This document shows, in pieces, positions 32,452-41,032 of a stretch of 64,000 nucleotides of DNA (the stretch's first letter is position 1; the number at the start of each line of letters is the position of its first letter). Below the pieces are notes generated by a model that did no database searches, was not told the DNA's origin, and saw nothing but the letters and a program-made list of their open reading frames with translations. The translations under genes and the position numbers were made by a program. The DNA is taken from contig NZ_JAGGOY010000012.1 in the NCBI RefSeq assembly GCF_018614095.1, positions 18,135 through 82,134 on the forward strand, in the 5' to 3' direction. This DNA is from Streptomyces sp. ISL-87. GTDB taxonomy: Bacteria > Actinomycetota > Actinomycetes > Streptomycetales > Streptomycetaceae.

Positions 32452-33606
32452 ATGACGTACGTACCGATGACCGGCCGCCACCGCGAGGAGAGCCACCGGA
32501 CCGCGACCCCGCTGGAGCTCTTCTTCGACCTCTGCTTCGTCGTCGCCGTGGCGCAGGCGGGCCGCCAGCTGGTCCACGCGCTCGCCGAGGGCCACGTCGG
32601 CACCGGCATCACCGGCTACTTCTTCGTGTTCTTCGGGGTGTGGTGGGCCTGGATGAACTTCACCTGGTTCGCCTCCGCCTATGACGTGGACGACGTCCCC
32701 TACCGCCTCGCGACCCTCGTGCAGATCTCCGGTGTGCTCATCTACTCGGCCGGGATCCCGCGGGCCTTCAACGACAACGACTGGACCATCGCCGTCATCG
32801 GCTACCTGGTGATGCGCCTCGCGCTCACCGTCCAGTGGCTGCGCGCGGCCGCCGGGGAGCAGGGCCCCGGCCGGCGCTGCGCGCTCACGTACGCCATCGG
32901 GCTGGTGCTCTGCCAGGCCGGCTGGACGGCGATGCTCGCGGCCCCCGAGAGCTCCCGCAAGTGGCTGTTCCTGGTGCTGGTGATGGCGGAGCTGATGGTT
33001 CCGGTCCTCGCCGAGCGCGGGTACCAGACCCAGTGGCATCCGCACCACATCGCCGAGCGGTACGGCCTCTTCACCATCATCGTGCTCGGCGAGACCATCT
33101 CCGCCGGCACGGTCGCGGTCCAGTCGGCGATCGACGAGCACGAGGCGCTGGGCGAGCTGCTGCCCATCGCCGCGGGCGGGCTGCTGCTGGCCTTCGCGGC
33201 CTGGTGGATCTACTTCGCGGTCCCCGCGCACTACCGGCTGCAGAGCAACCGGCAGGCATTCAGCTGGGGTTACGGCCACTACGTGATCCTCGCCGCGGCC
33301 GCGGCCATCGGCGCCGGCGTCGAAGTGGCGATCGAGCAGGCCGTCGGCAAGGCCCACATCTCGGACCTGGCCGCCAACCTCTCGGTGGCCGTCCCGGCCG
33401 CGCTCTTCCTGGCCTTCGTCTGGCTGCTGCACTCGCGCCACTTCAAGCGGGGCGCAGCCCAGCAACTGATGCTGCCCCTCTCGGCGCTCGCCATCCTCGG
33501 CTGCGCCTGGACCGGCCCGCAAGCGGTGCTGTGGGCGGGGCTGGTGGCGGCCGCCACCGTCGCGGTGGGCGTGACCTTGGCCCACCGGGCGCGTTCTGGT
33601 GCGTGA
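32452..33606 (+). CDS. LtrA family (low temperature requirement A) membrane protein
   Basis: A 384-residue membrane protein with about ten hydrophobic segments. Motifs: TPLELFFDLCFVVAVAQ near residue 20, WWAWMNFTWFAS, and ERYGLFTIIVLGE, all hallmarks of LtrA. Molecular function is unknown. ATG at 32452 (MTYVPMTGRH) after GGGCGG. The P450 gene follows 43 nt downstream on the same strand; the pair may be co-transcribed. Confidence 0.88.
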   Translation: MTYVPMTGRHREESHRTATPLELFFDLCFVVAVAQAGRQLVHALAEGHVGTGITGYFFVFFGVWWAWMNFTWFASAYDVDDVPYRLATLVQISGVLIYSAGIPRAFNDNDWTIAVIGYLVMRLALTVQWLRAAAGEQGPGRRCALTYAIGLVLCQAGWTAMLAAPESSRKWLFLVLVMAELMVPVLAERGYQTQWHPHHIAERYGLFTIIVLGETISAGTVAVQSAIDEHEALGELLPIAAGGLLLAFAAWWIYFAVPAHYRLQSNRQAFSWGYGHYVILAAAAAIGAGVEVAIEQAVGKAHISDLAANLSVAVPAALFLAFVWLLHSRHFKRGAAQQLMLPLSALAILGCAWTGPQAVLWAGLVAAATVAVGVTLAHRARSGA

Positions 33607-33649
33607 GGACGGTGGGCTCCGACCGACCCGACGAATGAGAGAAGAAACG

Positions 33650-34906
33650 ATGACGGTCCCTGCACAGCGGTACGAGGACACGGGCGCGGGCCCGCACCTC
33701 GCGGACCCGGCGTTCTGGCAGCAGTCCCCCGAAGCCCGGCTCGCGGCGTTCGCCGCGCTGCGGGCCCTGGACACCCCGGTGTACGTGCCCGAGGGGAAGG
33801 GCCGCGGACACTGGGCCCTCGTACGGCACGCCGACGTACAGGAGGCGAGCCGGCTTCCCAAGGTGTTCGCGAGCGCGCCCGGGGTGACCACGCCCGAGCC
33901 GGCCCGGTGGGTGCGGGCGCTGTTCGGCGACTCCATGGTCAATCTGGACGGCGCCGACCACGCGCAGTTGCGGAAGATCGTGCAGCGGGCCTTCACGCCC
34001 CGGCTGCTGGCAGCGGCCGAGGAGGACATCCACGCGGTGGCCGCCCGCATCGTGGACGACGTACTCGCCGACCGGCCCGACGAGTTCGTCTCGGCGGTGT
34101 CCTCCCGGCTGCCCCTGGAGGTCATCTGCAACATGATGGGCATCCCGGAGCGCTACCGGGCGGAGATCGCCGACCGCGTCAACCACGCCTCCGAGAACAT
34201 CGGCGTGGAGCGCGGGCTGGCCTCCCGGCTGCGCGTGCCGGGCCGCGGCCTGCGGGCGCTGGCCCGGATGCAGCGGATGGTCGCGGGCATCGGGCGGGAG
34301 CGGCGCAAGAACCCGACCGCCGACCTGATCTCGGCGCTGGTCTGCGCGAACGTGGACGGCCAGGCCCTGGGCGCCCGCCAGCTGGGGGCGTTCTTCTCGC
34401 TGCTGATGGTGGCGGGCGTGGAGACCACCCGCAACGCGATCACGCACGGGCTGGCCCTGCTGACCGACCACCCGGAGCAACGGGACCTGCTGCTCGCGGA
34501 CTTCGAGAAGTACGCCGACGGCGCGGTGGACGAGATGATCCGGCACTCGACGCCGATCATCCAGTTCCGCCGGACGGTCGCGGCCGAACACACCCTGGGC
34601 GGTCACCTGTTCCGGCCCGGCGACAAGGTGGTGCTGTACTACGCGTCCGCCAACCGCGACGAGGCGGTGTTCCCCGACCCGGACGCCTTCGACATCACCC
34701 GCTCGCCCAACCCGCATCTTGGTTTCGGCGGGGGCGGGCCACACTTCTGCCTGGGCGCGCACCTGGCCCGGGTGGAGATGAAGGCGCTGTTCCGCGAGCT
34801 GCTGACCCGTCCGGTCGGGCTGCGCGCGGTGGGCCTGCCGGATCTGGCGGGGTCCAGCTTCGACAACCGGGTGCGCTCTCTCCGGTTCTCCTTCGAGCGG
34901 CCCTGA
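33650..34906 (+). CDS. Cytochrome P450
   Basis: A 418-residue P450. The I-helix oxygen-activation motif is MVAGVETT, the K-helix ExxR is EMIR, and the heme loop is FGGGGPHFCLGAHLAR with the axial Cys. These motifs match CYP124/125/142-like actinobacterial enzymes that act on steroids or methyl-branched lipids; substrate assignment is tentative. Needs ferredoxin and reductase partners not seen nearby. ATG at 33650 with GAGAG upstream. A stretch of CCCTGAGG-like short repeats follows the stop (34907-34965). Confidence 0.92.
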   Translation: MTVPAQRYEDTGAGPHLADPAFWQQSPEARLAAFAALRALDTPVYVPEGKGRGHWALVRHADVQEASRLPKVFASAPGVTTPEPARWVRALFGDSMVNLDGADHAQLRKIVQRAFTPRLLAAAEEDIHAVAARIVDDVLADRPDEFVSAVSSRLPLEVICNMMGIPERYRAEIADRVNHASENIGVERGLASRLRVPGRGLRALARMQRMVAGIGRERRKNPTADLISALVCANVDGQALGARQLGAFFSLLMVAGVETTRNAITHGLALLTDHPEQRDLLLADFEKYADGAVDEMIRHSTPIIQFRRTVAAEHTLGGHLFRPGDKVVLYYASANRDEAVFPDPDAFDITRSPNPHLGFGGGGPHFCLGAHLARVEMKALFRELLTRPVGLRAVGLPDLAGSSFDNRVRSLRFSFERP

Positions 34907-35054
34907 TGAGGCCCTGAGGCCCTGGGGCTGACGCCCTGAGGCCCTGACGCCTGACGCCCTGCGCCGAATGCGATGGCGCGGGGCGTGGGGCGCGGGGACC
35001 GGCCGCCGGGCAGGCTGGGAGCCCGGCGGCCGGAGAGTGCGCGGTGCGGCGCGG

Positions 35055-35549
35055 CTACCGGCTGAGGCGCTGCACCTGGATCACACAGTGGGCGCTGCTG
35101 GTGAGCACCTGCTCGTCACCCGCGAACGCCTGGAGGACCTCCGCGGTCACCGGCCGGCCCGGAACGGCCTCGGGCCAGGCGCGGGTGGCGAACAGGAAAT
35201 AGGCCTGCCCGCTCTCGTTCGCCGCGGCCACCCACTCGTCGGGCGCGGTGCAGGCCGCGTTCAGCCCGGGCATGGTCAGCGCGATCTGGTTGCCCGACAG
35301 CAGGATCTGCACCGCGAAGGTGCGCGGGCTGCGGGTGCCGTCCATGACCACGTCGCCGATGGGCAGGCCGATCTCCTCCAGCAGCCCGCGGGCGGCCGCC
35401 TCACCCGCCTCCTTGCCCTGCGGGCCGTCGCCGAGGGTGTACGCGAGGAGGTACGGGATGTCGTGGCCGTCGGAGGGGTCGCCGATCCAGGCGAGCACGG
35501 AAAGGGTGCCGAGCTGGGACCGGTCGATTTCGGCTTGAGTTGAAGTCAT
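35055..35549 (-). CDS. Streptomyces conserved protein (DUF5949-like)
   Basis: A 164-residue soluble protein (MTSTQAEIDRSQLGTLSVL, IPYLLAYTLGDGPQGKEAG, LLEEIGLPIGDVV, VQILLSGNQIALTMPGL). The pattern resembles the DUF5949 family of Streptomyces; no function is known. The ATG at 35549 is used; an alternate GTG lies three codons upstream. No signal peptide. Preceded by a short spacer from the lipoprotein gene on the same strand. Confidence 0.7.
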   Translation of the reverse strand: MTSTQAEIDRSQLGTLSVLAWIGDPSDGHDIPYLLAYTLGDGPQGKEAGEAAARGLLEEIGLPIGDVVMDGTRSPRTFAVQILLSGNQIALTMPGLNAACTAPDEWVAAANESGQAYFLFATRAWPEAVPGRPVTAEVLQAFAGDEQVLTSSAHCVIQVQRLSR

Positions 35550-35606
35550 GCGCCGCACCCTAGCCGCCTCTCACCCGGCCCTTTCACGGCGTTTCACCCG
35601 GCCGGG

Positions 35607-36224
35607 CTAGACCGCCCAGAATCCCGTTCCGGAATTCGCCTGCATGTTCGTGTCCTGGTACTCGAGCCGCACAATCTGCACGTTTTCCGGGATTTCGAAC
35701 ACCACCCATCCCTCGGCCCGCGCACCGACGGCGAGGGAATCGAAGACGAGTGGTTTGCCGGTCGTCAGTTCACCGGTGGGCACCACCGGGAAGCGCTTCC
35801 CCGCGCTGTCGTGCGCCCACATGCGTCCGAGCGCCCCGTACGAGGCCCCGCCGACGTTGACGAACGACATCGAGGCGGCCACCCAGCGCTTGCCGGCGGG
35901 CGGGGCGAAGTTCTTCTCGACGCTGACCGCGGGGTCCACGTAGGCGTTGAGCACCGCCTCCAGGTGACGGCCGACCTGCCTGCCGTGCACCCGTACGGAT
36001 TCACCCACATGGGCGTCTTTCGCGGCGGTCCGCACCACTCCGGGGGCCTCCTCCGCGTCTTCTGCGTCACCGCCCGGAGCCCCGTCGTCGACGGGGGCGG
36101 CGGGCACCGCCGCCGGGGCGAGCGCGCCCCCTTCAGGGGCGCTCTGGCAGGCGGTGGCACCGAACAGCAGGAGCGGGAGGAGAGCGGCGGCGGCGAGGAC
36201 GGGAAGGGGAGCGGAGCGGCGCAT
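35607..36224 (-). CDS. Secreted lipoprotein, DUF4352-like
   Basis: A 205-residue protein. A signal peptide ends in a lipobox (LFGATAC; lipidated Cys at about 26), so it should be anchored on the outer face of the membrane. A Pro/Ala/Asp-rich linker of 40 residues follows, then an Ig-like DUF4352-type domain (VGESVRVHGRQVG, KRWVAASMSFVNVG, VFDSLAVGARAEGWVVFEIP). DUF4352 domains occur on exported proteins; no enzyme motif is seen. ATG start with a clear hydrophobic core. Confidence 0.8.
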   Translation of the reverse strand: MRRSAPLPVLAAAALLPLLLFGATACQSAPEGGALAPAAVPAAPVDDGAPGGDAEDAEEAPGVVRTAAKDAHVGESVRVHGRQVGRHLEAVLNAYVDPAVSVEKNFAPPAGKRWVAASMSFVNVGGASYGALGRMWAHDSAGKRFPVVPTGELTTGKPLVFDSLAVGARAEGWVVFEIPENVQIVRLEYQDTNMQANSGTGFWAV

Positions 36225-36429
36225 GCGGGACCCTTCGGGGATCTACGAGGATCTTCGGGGATGTAAGGGGATGTAATTCGCCAGTCTCACGCGCCCGAGC
36301 GGGCAATTGCACACACCGACACGAGCCCGCGGAGCGAGTCGCCGGCCAAAATCCCAGCACAATTCGTTCCCGGCGGATTCCCGCTACCCGCATTCACCCG
36401 CATCCACCCGCATCCACCTGGAGGAACGA

Positions 36430-36888
36430 ATGGGCGTGTCCGGCCCCCGAATGGCCCTGGCAGCACTCGCGGCACTGTCCGCGCTGACGGTCGCGGCGGT
36501 ATTCACCACACCGGCCACCGCCGCATCCATGGACAATGGCATTTCCGTACAGCCGTACGCTCATATCGGCGAGGACGGCAAGGTCACTCTTTCCGGCACC
36601 TACCACTGCGACGACTCGTCACCCGTGGGGGCGGTTCAGATCGCCACGTCCGTCTCCCAGGGCGACACCCGCCTGGGCGCCAGCAACGGTGAGGTCGTCT
36701 GCGACGGCGCGGAGCACGAGTGGCGGACCACCGCCTCGCTCGCGCTCGCCCCGGAGATCCACCCCGGACGGGCGCTGGCCGAGGTCCGGCTCCAGGAGAT
36801 CCGCCGTACGGGCGGCGGCCTGCTGTCGCTGCCCGTGAAGACGGTCGCCGAGGACGTCCAGGAGATCGAGCTGATCGACCACCGCTGA
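36430..36888 (+). CDS. Secreted protein, DUF6299-like
   Basis: A 152-residue protein. Signal peptide: LAALAALSALTVAAVFTTP, cleavage near TAA-SMD. The mature domain starts ISVQPYAHIGEDGKVTLSG, with two Cys (YHCDDSS, EVVCDG) that can form a disulfide; likely a beta-sandwich. The ATG at 36430 has a strong GGAGGAA. Three CACCCGCATC repeats lie just upstream (about 36389-36418). No enzymatic motif. Divergent from the lipoprotein gene. Confidence 0.75.
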   Translation: MGVSGPRMALAALAALSALTVAAVFTTPATAASMDNGISVQPYAHIGEDGKVTLSGTYHCDDSSPVGAVQIATSVSQGDTRLGASNGEVVCDGAEHEWRTTASLALAPEIHPGRALAEVRLQEIRRTGGGLLSLPVKTVAEDVQEIELIDHR

Positions 36889-36988
36889 GCCGTGCGCGGC
36901 AGCCGCCGGTCCGCCCGGTGGCCGCCGCTACCGGCAGGCGGGGCACCGCCCCCGGCAGCGGGCCACCGCTACCGGCAGCAGGGCGCCG

Positions 36989-37174
36989 CTACCGGCAGGC
37001 GGGCGCCACCCCGGTCATCGACATGAACGCCACCGTCCGGCACCCGGGGTCCGCGTGCGGACGTCCCGTCGTCCAGTCCACGACCGTCGGCACCCCGGCA
37101 GCCAGCACGAGCAGCGCCAGAATCCCCGTCACGGCGCCCCTGCTCAGCCGGCGCACAGCGCGTTCCGTTCCCAA
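36989..37174 (-). CDS. Possible small membrane or secreted protein
   Basis: A 61-codon frame with strong GC3 bias: a basic N-terminus (GTERAVRRLSRG), a hydrophobic segment (AVTGILALLVLAAGVPTVV), then about 30 polar residues ending MSMTGVAPACR with two Cys. The start is uncertain (TTG 37174 or an internal GTG). It could be real; no homologue recognised. Confidence 0.42.
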   Translation of the reverse strand: MGTERAVRRLSRGAVTGILALLVLAAGVPTVVDWTTGRPHADPGCRTVAFMSMTGVAPACR

Positions 37175-37241
37175 GCCGTCCGTTCCATGGCCGCATCATC
37201 ACTCCGCCCCCGCCCGCCCACAACTCGACGTGACTGGCCGG

Positions 37242-39341
37242 TCACCCGACGCCACGGGGGGCGCCCCCGGCGTCGAACTCGCACCACACCGCCTTGCCGT
37301 CGCCCCTGGACTCCACGCCCCAGTGCGTGGCCAGCGCGTCCACCAGCAGCAGCCCGCGCCCCGTGGTGGCCGACTCCCCCGGGGTGCGGCGGCGCGGCCA
37401 CACGCTGGAGCGGTCCTTCACCCACAGCCGGATCCGCCGAACCGGCTCCGGCAGCACCTCCATGGTCAGCACCGCCCCGCCGTCGGTGTGCAGCAGGGCG
37501 TTGACCAGCAACTCCCCGGCCGCCAGCTCCACATCGTCGGCGAGCTCCGGCATGCCCCAGTCGCGCAGCGCCTGCCGCAGGGCGTAGCGGGCGTCCGAGA
37601 GACCCTCCGGGTCGGCCTGGTGGATGTACTGGTGGATGCGCGGGGCGCGGTGCGTGCCCGGGTCGGGGGCGCGGCGCAGCACCAGCAGGGCCACGTCGTC
37701 GCCGGAGCCCCAGCGCTCCCAGAGCCGGTCCGAGAGGTGGTCGGCGAGCGCCCCGGCCTCCTGCGGTCCGCTCCTGACGGCGTGCGCGAGGGCCTCCATG
37801 CCCTGGGTGATGGCCGTCCCGGGCTCCTCCACCAGGCCGTCGGTGCACAGCACCAGCGTCTCGCCGGGCACCAGGTCGAGCCGGGTCTCGGGGAACTCCT
37901 CCTGCTCGAAGACCGAGGCCAGCCCGAGCGGCAGCCCGCCGCGCACATTGGGCCAGCCCGTACGCCCGTCCGTGTGCCGGATCAGCGGCCCGAGATGGCC
38001 CGCGCGGACCGCCCGGACACCTCCGGTCTCCAGGTCCACCTGCGCGTACATGCACGTCGCGAAGCGTTCGGTGTCCAGTTCGGCGAGGAAACGGGAGGCC
38101 CGGGCCAGCACGGTGGACGGCGGATGCCCCTCCCCCGCGTACGCCCGCAGCGCGATCCGCAGCTGGCCCATGATGGCCGCCGCGTGCGTGTCGTGGCCCT
38201 GTACGTCGCCCACGACGATGCCGACGCGGTCGCGGGGCAGCGCGATCACGTCGTACCAGTCCCCGCCGACCTCCCGCCCGCTCCAGGCGGAGTGGTAGCG
38301 GACGGCGATCTCCCCGCCGCTGATCTCGGGGATCCGGCGCGGCAGCATCGCGGCCTGGAGACCCGTGGCGAACTCCCGCTCCTGGTCGAAGAGCAGCGCC
38401 CGCTGGAGCGACTGCGCGACGATGCCGGCCAGGCCCAGGCAGAGGTTGCGCTCCTCCGGGCTGAACTCGCTGCGCCGCCGGTAGAACAGCACCAGCCCGC
38501 CGATGGCCTTGGCCTGCGCGATCAGCGGCAGGTAGGCCGCCGCGTCGAACCGGATCCGGTTCAGGTACTCCGCGAGCAGCGGGAATTCGTCCGCGAGCTC
38601 GGTGAGGGAGGTGACGAAACGCGCCTTGCGGGTGATCACCGCCTGCGACAGCGGCAGCGAGCCGTCCAGCCGGGTGAACTTCCGCTCGCTGAGGATCTCC
38701 AGCGACTCCCCGCTCAGCGCGATGATCTTGATGGCGCCGTTCTCGACCAGCCCCAGGGCCAGCCCGTCCGCGCCGAGCCGCTCCAGCGCGCCCGCCCCGG
38801 TCAGCGTGGCCGTCACATCGTCGACCGTCACCGCCCTCGACAGGGCCTCCGTGGTCCGCTGCACGATCGTCGCCTGCTGCGCGCGCGCCGACTCCAGCCT
38901 CCTCAGCACCATGGCGTGCGCCAGCTCCGGCGTCGCGTCGCGGACGATCCCCACGATCCGCCGGGGCCGCCCGTCGGGGTCCCGGAGGATCCTGCCCTGG
39001 GTGTGCGTCCACTGGTCGCGGCCGTCGCGCCGACGCACCGTGAAGTAGGAGCCGTACGTCTCCCCCTCGCCGTCCAGCGCGGTCTGCACCGAGTCCGAGA
39101 GCCGCGCGCTGTCGTCGGCCGGGATCCGCAGCCCGAGGGCCTCCGGGGTGTCGTCGAACTCCTCCGGCTCCAGGTCGAAGACGGCCATGCCGGCCTCGTC
39201 GAGCATCATCCTCCCGGCGCGCAGGTCCCACTCGAAGCTGCCCATGCCGTTCAGCGCGAGCCGCTCTCCGGGCCCGGTCGCGGGGCCCTGCCCGCCCTGG
39301 TCGGGGTTGTCGTGCTCCGCCGCTGACAAGAGACACACCAC
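37242..39341 (-). CDS. PAS-GAF-SpoIIE phosphatase-HATPase regulator
   Basis: About 699 residues in four parts. A PAS domain (about 30-135), a GAF sensor (about 150-310), a PP2C/SpoIIE phosphatase (about 345-550; SGREVGGDWYD, VGDVQGHD, LVLCTDGLVEE, GDDVALLVL), and a C-terminal RsbW-like ATPase (about 570-690; VELAAGELLVNALLHT, ESATTGRGLLLVDALA). Such proteins both dephosphorylate anti-anti-sigma factors and act as anti-sigma kinases. No sigma or antagonist gene is adjacent. The start could be a TTG 12 nt downstream (39329), which fits the AGGTGG site better. Confidence 0.9.
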   Translation of the reverse strand: MVCLLSAAEHDNPDQGGQGPATGPGERLALNGMGSFEWDLRAGRMMLDEAGMAVFDLEPEEFDDTPEALGLRIPADDSARLSDSVQTALDGEGETYGSYFTVRRRDGRDQWTHTQGRILRDPDGRPRRIVGIVRDATPELAHAMVLRRLESARAQQATIVQRTTEALSRAVTVDDVTATLTGAGALERLGADGLALGLVENGAIKIIALSGESLEILSERKFTRLDGSLPLSQAVITRKARFVTSLTELADEFPLLAEYLNRIRFDAAAYLPLIAQAKAIGGLVLFYRRRSEFSPEERNLCLGLAGIVAQSLQRALLFDQEREFATGLQAAMLPRRIPEISGGEIAVRYHSAWSGREVGGDWYDVIALPRDRVGIVVGDVQGHDTHAAAIMGQLRIALRAYAGEGHPPSTVLARASRFLAELDTERFATCMYAQVDLETGGVRAVRAGHLGPLIRHTDGRTGWPNVRGGLPLGLASVFEQEEFPETRLDLVPGETLVLCTDGLVEEPGTAITQGMEALAHAVRSGPQEAGALADHLSDRLWERWGSGDDVALLVLRRAPDPGTHRAPRIHQYIHQADPEGLSDARYALRQALRDWGMPELADDVELAAGELLVNALLHTDGGAVLTMEVLPEPVRRIRLWVKDRSSVWPRRRTPGESATTGRGLLLVDALATHWGVESRGDGKAVWCEFDAGGAPRGVG

Positions 39342-39641
39342 CTAACGGCCGGGCCAGCACGGCTGGGAGATCAGCCGCTCCCACTCCTCGTCAGGATGCC
39401 CCGGAAGGGTGCGTCCGGCCTCCCGCCAGCGCTTGACGAGGGAGAGGTAGATCGTGGGCTGGTCGGCGGAGGAGGCCGCCGGGGCGGCCGGGGCCGCCGG
39501 CCCGGTCCACCCCGTCCGGCCCGTGGAGGCCTTGGGCGCGGGGGCAGCCGCCGGGTACGCGGCCCCGGCCGGGGCGGGCTGTTCCCCACGGCTGGCGGGA
39601 ATGCGCACCCAGCCACGGCCCTGTGCTCGCTCCGCACCCAT
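39342..39641 (-). CDS. Hypothetical protein with conserved-looking C-terminus
   Basis: A 99-residue protein. The N-terminal half is Pro/Ala/Gly-rich (GGEQPAPAG-like) and looks disordered; the C-terminal 40 residues (QPTIYLSLVKRWREAGRTL, GHPDEEWERLISQ) look folded and are well biased. ATG at 39641. It ends one base before the SpoIIE-type gene start, suggesting coupling. A small adaptor is possible; no known family. Confidence 0.6.
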   Translation of the reverse strand: MGAERAQGRGWVRIPASRGEQPAPAGAAYPAAAPAPKASTGRTGWTGPAAPAAPAASSADQPTIYLSLVKRWREAGRTLPGHPDEEWERLISQPCWPGR

Positions 39642-39667
39642 CACGGCCCCTCTCACCGCAGATACGT

Positions 39668-40957
39668 CTACCGCAGATACGTTTTCGGAAGCCCAGCCGG
39701 AGCCCGGTCGAGCCGGGCGCCCCTGGTGGAGCCCGGCAGCGGTCCCCGGGCGCCGAGGCGCTTGCGGACTCCCTTCACCAGTCTCCCCGCCGTGAAGCCC
39801 GCGCCGTGCACGAATCGCATGGAAGGGCCGAATGAGGGAGCCGTCAGCAGCCCCGCGAAGAACAGCCCGGGCCACGAGGACTCGAATGCCGGACTCAGCT
39901 CCGGCGTCGCGCTCTCCCCTACGGTCTCCAGCGCGGCCCGCAGCCCCGCGTCGAGGAACTCCAGCCGCCGCAGGTCCGGGGTGAACCCGGTCGCGGCGAT
40001 CACATGGGCCGTGTCCAGTACGACGGACTCCCCGGCCGCCGTGGTCAGGCCGAGCCGGGTCCGCTCGCCCACCGCCACCGCCCGGTGCAGCCGGTGCCCC
40101 AGCAGCACCGGCACCCGCCGCTCGAACCGGTCCCGCAGCCACCAGGCCCCGGCGGGGCCCAGCGCGGTCGCCGCGATCCGCTCGCGGGTGGGGGCGGACA
40201 GCCGGCGCACCGCCCAGGGCAGCTCCGACCAGACCCAGCTGCGCCAGCCGGTGCCGAGCCCGCTGTGCGGATCGCGCAGGGCGCGCAGCGGGGACCGCTC
40301 CAGGGGCTGCGGGACGGTGTTCCAGTTCAGCCGGCTGCGGCGGGCGACGAGACACGGCCGCGCGCCGTTCTCCGCGAGCAGGGCGGCGGTTTCCAGGGCC
40401 GCCTGGCCGGCGCCGAGCACGGCGACCTCCCGGCCGGCGAACCGGGACAGGTCGCGGTGCCCGCTGCTGTGCGAATAGTGGCCGGGCGGGAGCTCCCGCA
40501 GCGCCTCGGGGTGGTTCACGAAGGGCATCACCCCGACCGCGAGGGCCACCGTGCGGGCGAGCAGGGGCGGCCCTTCGGCGGTGCGGATCCGAAAGGCCTC
40601 GCCCTGCGGGGTGACTTCGGTGACGGTGACCTCCTCCACCTCGGGCGCGGCGTGCCGGGCGAACCACATCCCGTAGGAGCTGAACGTGCCGATCGGCAGC
40701 GGAGTGCCGTGTTCCGCGGTGATCCCGCGGGTGGCGCAGTAGTCGGCGAGGGTGTGCCGTCCGCCCGGCGCGGACAGGTTGGACGACCAGGGCTCCGACT
40801 TGAGGTACATACCGTCGGGCATGTGGTCCCGCCACGAGGCCATGGGCCGGCCGAGCAGCCGTACTCCGAGCCCGGCACCCGCCGCGTGGGCCGCGATCGA
40901 CAACCCGTACGGGCCCGCGCCGATCACTACGAGATCGTCCATCCGCGTCACGGCCAT
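39668..40957 (-). CDS. FAD-dependent oxidoreductase / flavin monooxygenase-like
   Basis: A 429-residue flavoprotein. The FAD motif [11 protein letters not shown] is at about 10, a region [19 protein letters not shown] follows, and a second Rossmann motif [12 protein letters not shown] is at about 175. ATGF ([15 protein letters not shown]) lies near 330. This resembles pyridine-nucleotide-dependent N-hydroxylases or oxidoreductases, but no substrate is suggested. ATG at 40957 follows GGAGGG closely; a GTG two codons in is an alternative. It stands between the hypothetical gene and the ATP-grasp gene. Confidence 0.85.
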   Translation of the reverse strand: MAVTRMDDLVVIGAGPYGLSIAAHAAGAGLGVRLLGRPMASWRDHMPDGMYLKSEPWSSNLSAPGGRHTLADYCATRGITAEHGTPLPIGTFSSYGMWFARHAAPEVEEVTVTEVTPQGEAFRIRTAEGPPLLARTVALAVGVMPFVNHPEALRELPPGHYSHSSGHRDLSRFAGREVAVLGAGQAALETAALLAENGARPCLVARRSRLNWNTVPQPLERSPLRALRDPHSGLGTGWRSWVWSELPWAVRRLSAPTRERIAATALGPAGAWWLRDRFERRVPVLLGHRLHRAVAVGERTRLGLTTAAGESVVLDTAHVIAATGFTPDLRRLEFLDAGLRAALETVGESATPELSPAFESSWPGLFFAGLLTAPSFGPSMRFVHGAGFTAGRLVKGVRKRLGARGPLPGSTRGARLDRAPAGLPKTYLR

Positions 40958-41032
40958 CCCTCCACTCTCACGTTCAACAGGTCACCGTCGCCGCTCATCC
41001 GCTGCGGCCGCGGCCGGGCGGGCCCTGCCCGG

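Noticed and set aside
36720..39326. 868-codon plus-strand open frame
   Set aside because: Antisense to the PAS-GAF-SpoIIE gene; Arg/Pro/Gly-rich without motifs.
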